A stretch of DNA of 35,169 nucleotides from the IMG/VR virus record IMGVR_UViG_3300009433_000019, positions 1 to 35,169 of that record; one strand, written 5' to 3'. Below, piece after piece: positions 33,112 to 35,169 of the stretch. A program made the translations under genes and the position numbers. The stretch comes from a virus. The notes beneath the pieces are model-generated. The model had not been told where the DNA came from and did no database searches. It saw only the letters and a list, made by a program, of their open reading frames with translations. The stretch's first letter is position 1. Every line of letters starts with the position of its first letter.

Positions 33112-35169
33112 TTATGTTGCAGTTGTCATAGTCACCTTATATGTAATATTAACCTCGTTCTGGCTAAGGGAACCGGCCTTGTCAGCCGCAAACCCTAGGT
33201 AAAGCCTTGTAATTGCAGGATTAATTGCTACATTAATAGGGAAGGTTGCAACACCACAAAGGTACTTTCCATTGTTTTCATCTTGATCAGCATATGCTGT
33301 AAACTCAGCATCAGTATATATTTGCCCATCAAGAGGGCCTAAAGGACTTAAATACATAAGGTCATCTCCTGCTACGTTGTTTGGTCCTTTTATTACACCA
33401 CAGTCCCATGCCCACATTTTAATATGAAAATCACCAGTGAAGCTCGTCCCACTACTGGTATTATTACTATATACTGTGAAAAACACATTATACTGTTTAT
33501 TATCGCTATCACCAACAGTCTCATTTGGTACTACACCACACGTCATAGTGGTAGGTCTTGCTTGGTCTGGGTTAGCTGGAGTTGCTCCAGCAGATGTTAT
33601 TTGACCAAGTGTTATGTTGCTAGGGTATGTCCCACCTGGTACTTTAGTGGCCCAGATTGAATCATTCCATCCACCTTTAAGAGGCAGTGAACCACTACTA
33701 GATCCTGAATCACCTACTTGCCAACCTACACTTGAATAATTAGGAAGACCGGTATTTGCAACTATAGAACTTGCCCATTGAAAAGTACCAGCTCCACCGC
33801 CACCGGATATACCTTGTGTACCTTGTGTACCGGTAGTTCCTTGTACTCCTGTTTTGTTATAAGATATTGAATATGTATCAGCAGCATTAAATACACCTGC
33901 ACCAGTAACATAAGTAACAGCATAGGCAACATTAGTTGCACCAGAAGCAGGATTACCACTTATTAAATAAATACCGAATTGTGCCGGGTCATCTACTTTA
34001 TATAAAGCTAATTGATCACCATCGGATGCTGATGTTAACCAACTGCTAACACCATTACCATTACTATCAGTTTTTGAAACATTTATAATTGTAACTGAAG
34101 ATGGTATATTACTAGAAATATTAAAAGTATCCGCTGGTGGAGCTGCTACTGATGCGGCTGAATTACAAGCCCACCTTAAGGCATTTGCACCATCAACGCC
34201 ATTTATACCTACACCTTGAATACCTTGAATACCTTGAATACCTTGAATACCTTGAATACCTTGCGTTCCTTGGGCACCTGGCTGACTAACACAATAAATT
34301 ACTTCATCATCTCCACTAAAAGTTTGATTAGGTCCACTAATCCATGTAACAACATAAACTAAATTACCTGACGGTGTTGTCACTAGAGTTACTTCATAAT
34401 TATCAGGATTAGAATAGACACCATTAGAACTTTGAGAAAATGAAAGTATTGAGCCTACTACTGCCGTTTGATTAGTACTACCAGATGTTCCACTAATAAA
34501 CACCTGTGTTACTAAATTAGCCGTTGTAAAATTAACAGAGACAGTCCCGGCGACGGTACCACCTACTGCAAATACCTCTCTATTTATTAGTTCACAACCT
34601 GGCCCAACTATTAGTGGACCTGCCTGGTATGTACATACAGTATAAACAGGGCTAGGATTATTAGCTAAAGGAAAAGCACCACTAATTATAGTAATATTAT
34701 AAATTATACCAGTAGCAGGCTGAAGGGCCGCAGGAATTTTACTGTCAACTCTAAGTATCATCTTATTAGCTGGTGTAGCTGGATCTTGTATAGTAATCGT
34801 AGCGTTTTCATTTAATGCATTATCTCCAATAAACTGACAACCCGAATTATCACCGATGAATACTTGCGTTGGTGTTGAGTTATCAACTTGTACATATTGT
34901 GCTACAGTAGTTGAAAACCCATTATTAAAAAACGCAGTAGGAGTAAAACATCCACCTTCGAGACCAGTTGTTCCTTGTAAACCTTGAGTTCCTTGTAAAC
35001 CAGTTATACCTTGAATACCTTGGATACCTTGAATACCTTGATCACCTGTTCCAGTAATACCTTGTAAACCTTGAGTTCCTTGTAAACCAGTTATACCTTG
35101 AATACCTTGAGTTCCCTGAGTTCCTTGTAAACCAGTTATACCTTGAATACCTTGAGTTCCTTGAGTTCC
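33112..35169 (-). CDS. Collagen-repeat tail fibre, 5' part outside window
   Basis: The open frame continues to the window edge without a start, so 685 residues are visible and the N-terminus is missing. An internal ATG at 34761 is not the start: the frame upstream is coding and collagen-like. Three Gly-X-Y blocks are seen: N-terminal (34957-35169, mostly GTQ, GIQ, GLQ, GIT, with one break GTGDQ), central (34186-34281, GIQ five times) and a short one (33807-33851, GVQGTTGTQGTQGIS). Between them are beta domains. One contains ALRWACNSAASVAAPPADTF, NVSKTDSNGNGVSSWL and SASDGDQLALYKVDDPAQFG, a module seen in many large-phage fibres. The C-terminal 240 residues begin FQWASS and end YKVTMTTAT, probably the tip. 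A trimeric host-recognition fibre is likely. Confidence 0.8.
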   Translation of the reverse strand, partial: GTQGTQGIQGITGLQGTQGTQGIQGITGLQGTQGLQGITGTGDQGIQGIQGIQGITGLQGTQGLQGTTGLEGGCFTPTAFFNNGFSTTVAQYVQVDNSTPTQVFIGDNSGCQFIGDNALNENATITIQDPATPANKMILRVDSKIPAALQPATGIIYNITIISGAFPLANNPSPVYTVCTYQAGPLIVGPGCELINREVFAVGGTVAGTVSVNFTTANLVTQVFISGTSGSTNQTAVVGSILSFSQSSNGVYSNPDNYEVTLVTTPSGNLVYVVTWISGPNQTFSGDDEVIYCVSQPGAQGTQGIQGIQGIQGIQGIQGVGINGVDGANALRWACNSAASVAAPPADTFNISSNIPSSVTIINVSKTDSNGNGVSSWLTSASDGDQLALYKVDDPAQFGIYLISGNPASGATNVAYAVTYVTGAGVFNAADTYSISYNKTGVQGTTGTQGTQGISGGGGAGTFQWASSIVANTGLPNYSSVGWQVGDSGSSSGSLPLKGGWNDSIWATKVPGGTYPSNITLGQITSAGATPANPDQARPTTMTCGVVPNETVGDSDNKQYNVFFTVYSNNTSSGTSFTGDFHIKMWAWDCGVIKGPNNVAGDDLMYLSPLGPLDGQIYTDAEFTAYADQDENNGKYLCGVATFPINVAINPAITRLYLGFAADKAGSLSQNEVNITYKVTMTTAT
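34213..34266 (-). repeat. Nine-base tandem repeat coding Gly-Ile-Gln
   Basis: Five perfect consecutive copies of ACCTTGAAT (plus strand) cover 34213-34257, and a sixth diverged copy follows. On the minus strand this is GIQ repeated. Perfect DNA identity, not only protein identity, points to recent expansion by slippage, and copy number would stay in frame. Confidence 0.85.
34957..35169 (-). repeat. Long collagen-coding repeat region with a 45-base period
   Basis: At least 22 Gly-X-Y triplets made from a few nine-base words (GIQ, GTQ, GLQ, GIT). A higher-order copy is seen: the segment from 35078 recurs at 35123 (CCTTGTAAACCAGTTATACC), a 45-base step or 15 residues, and a third copy begins at 34991, 87 bases away. 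The array runs to the window edge, so its full length is not known. Confidence 0.75.

Noticed and set aside
34213-34266. CRISPR-like array
   Set aside because: The unit is nine bases without spacers and is in frame as Gly-Ile-Gln, so it is a protein-coding repeat.
33112-34761. Start of the collagen fibre at ATG 34761
   Set aside because: The frame stays open and codes for collagen repeats up to 35169, so the true start is outside the window.

Overview
This window is a structural (tail and baseplate) module of a large, AT-rich, contractile-tailed bacteriophage of the T4-like (myovirus) kind. All 24 genes I can support lie on the minus strand, so transcription reads from position 35169 down to 1. 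They are packed end to end: several overlap by 4 to 16 bases, the largest gap is 85 bases, and no stretch of 300 bases lacks a gene. I see no tRNA, rRNA, CRISPR array, insertion sequence or plus-strand gene. Capsid, terminase, sheath and replication genes must lie outside. The host cannot be read directly. Start codons almost all lack a Shine-Dalgarno sequence and follow A-rich leaders, which fits a Bacteroidota host, but this is inference.

Layout in the direction of transcription. (1) 35169-33112: the end of a collagen-repeat tail fibre, cut by the window edge. (2) 33064-30897: five small genes of unknown function. (3) 30868-24374: baseplate hub and central spike, consisting of a large tail/baseplate protein, a LysM/gp53-like protein, a gp27/gpD-like hub protein, a tube/baseplate protein, a gp5-like OB-fold spike without lysozyme domain, and a small 97-residue partner. 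(4) 24288-21775: two genes that are not obvious structural parts, a multi-domain S1 RNA-binding protein resembling ribosomal protein S1 and an amidoligase-like enzyme fused to a beta-helix-like C-terminus. (5) 21770-15055: a connector/neck-like protein, gp25-like and gp6-like wedge proteins, a small protein and a 1096-residue gp7-like wedge candidate. (6) 15045-482: baseplate-periphery and fibre proteins of 216, 704, 1297, 1533 and 1062 residues. (7) 467-1: a small coiled-coil protein and the start of a membrane-anchored protein, possibly the beginning of a lysis region.

The most notable non-coding signal is a motif reading GAATAWATA followed by an A-rich tract on the minus strand. It lies 26 bases before the start codon at four genes and 30 or 52 bases before it at two others, with looser variants before several more. 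It matches the AATAAATA/TATAAATA type of T4-like late promoter. At several of these sites an inverted repeat surrounds or abuts the motif. Together with the S1-like protein and the lack of Shine-Dalgarno sites, this suggests a distinctive late-gene expression scheme with very short leaders.

Functional names rest on reading motifs and gene order by eye. No database search was run.
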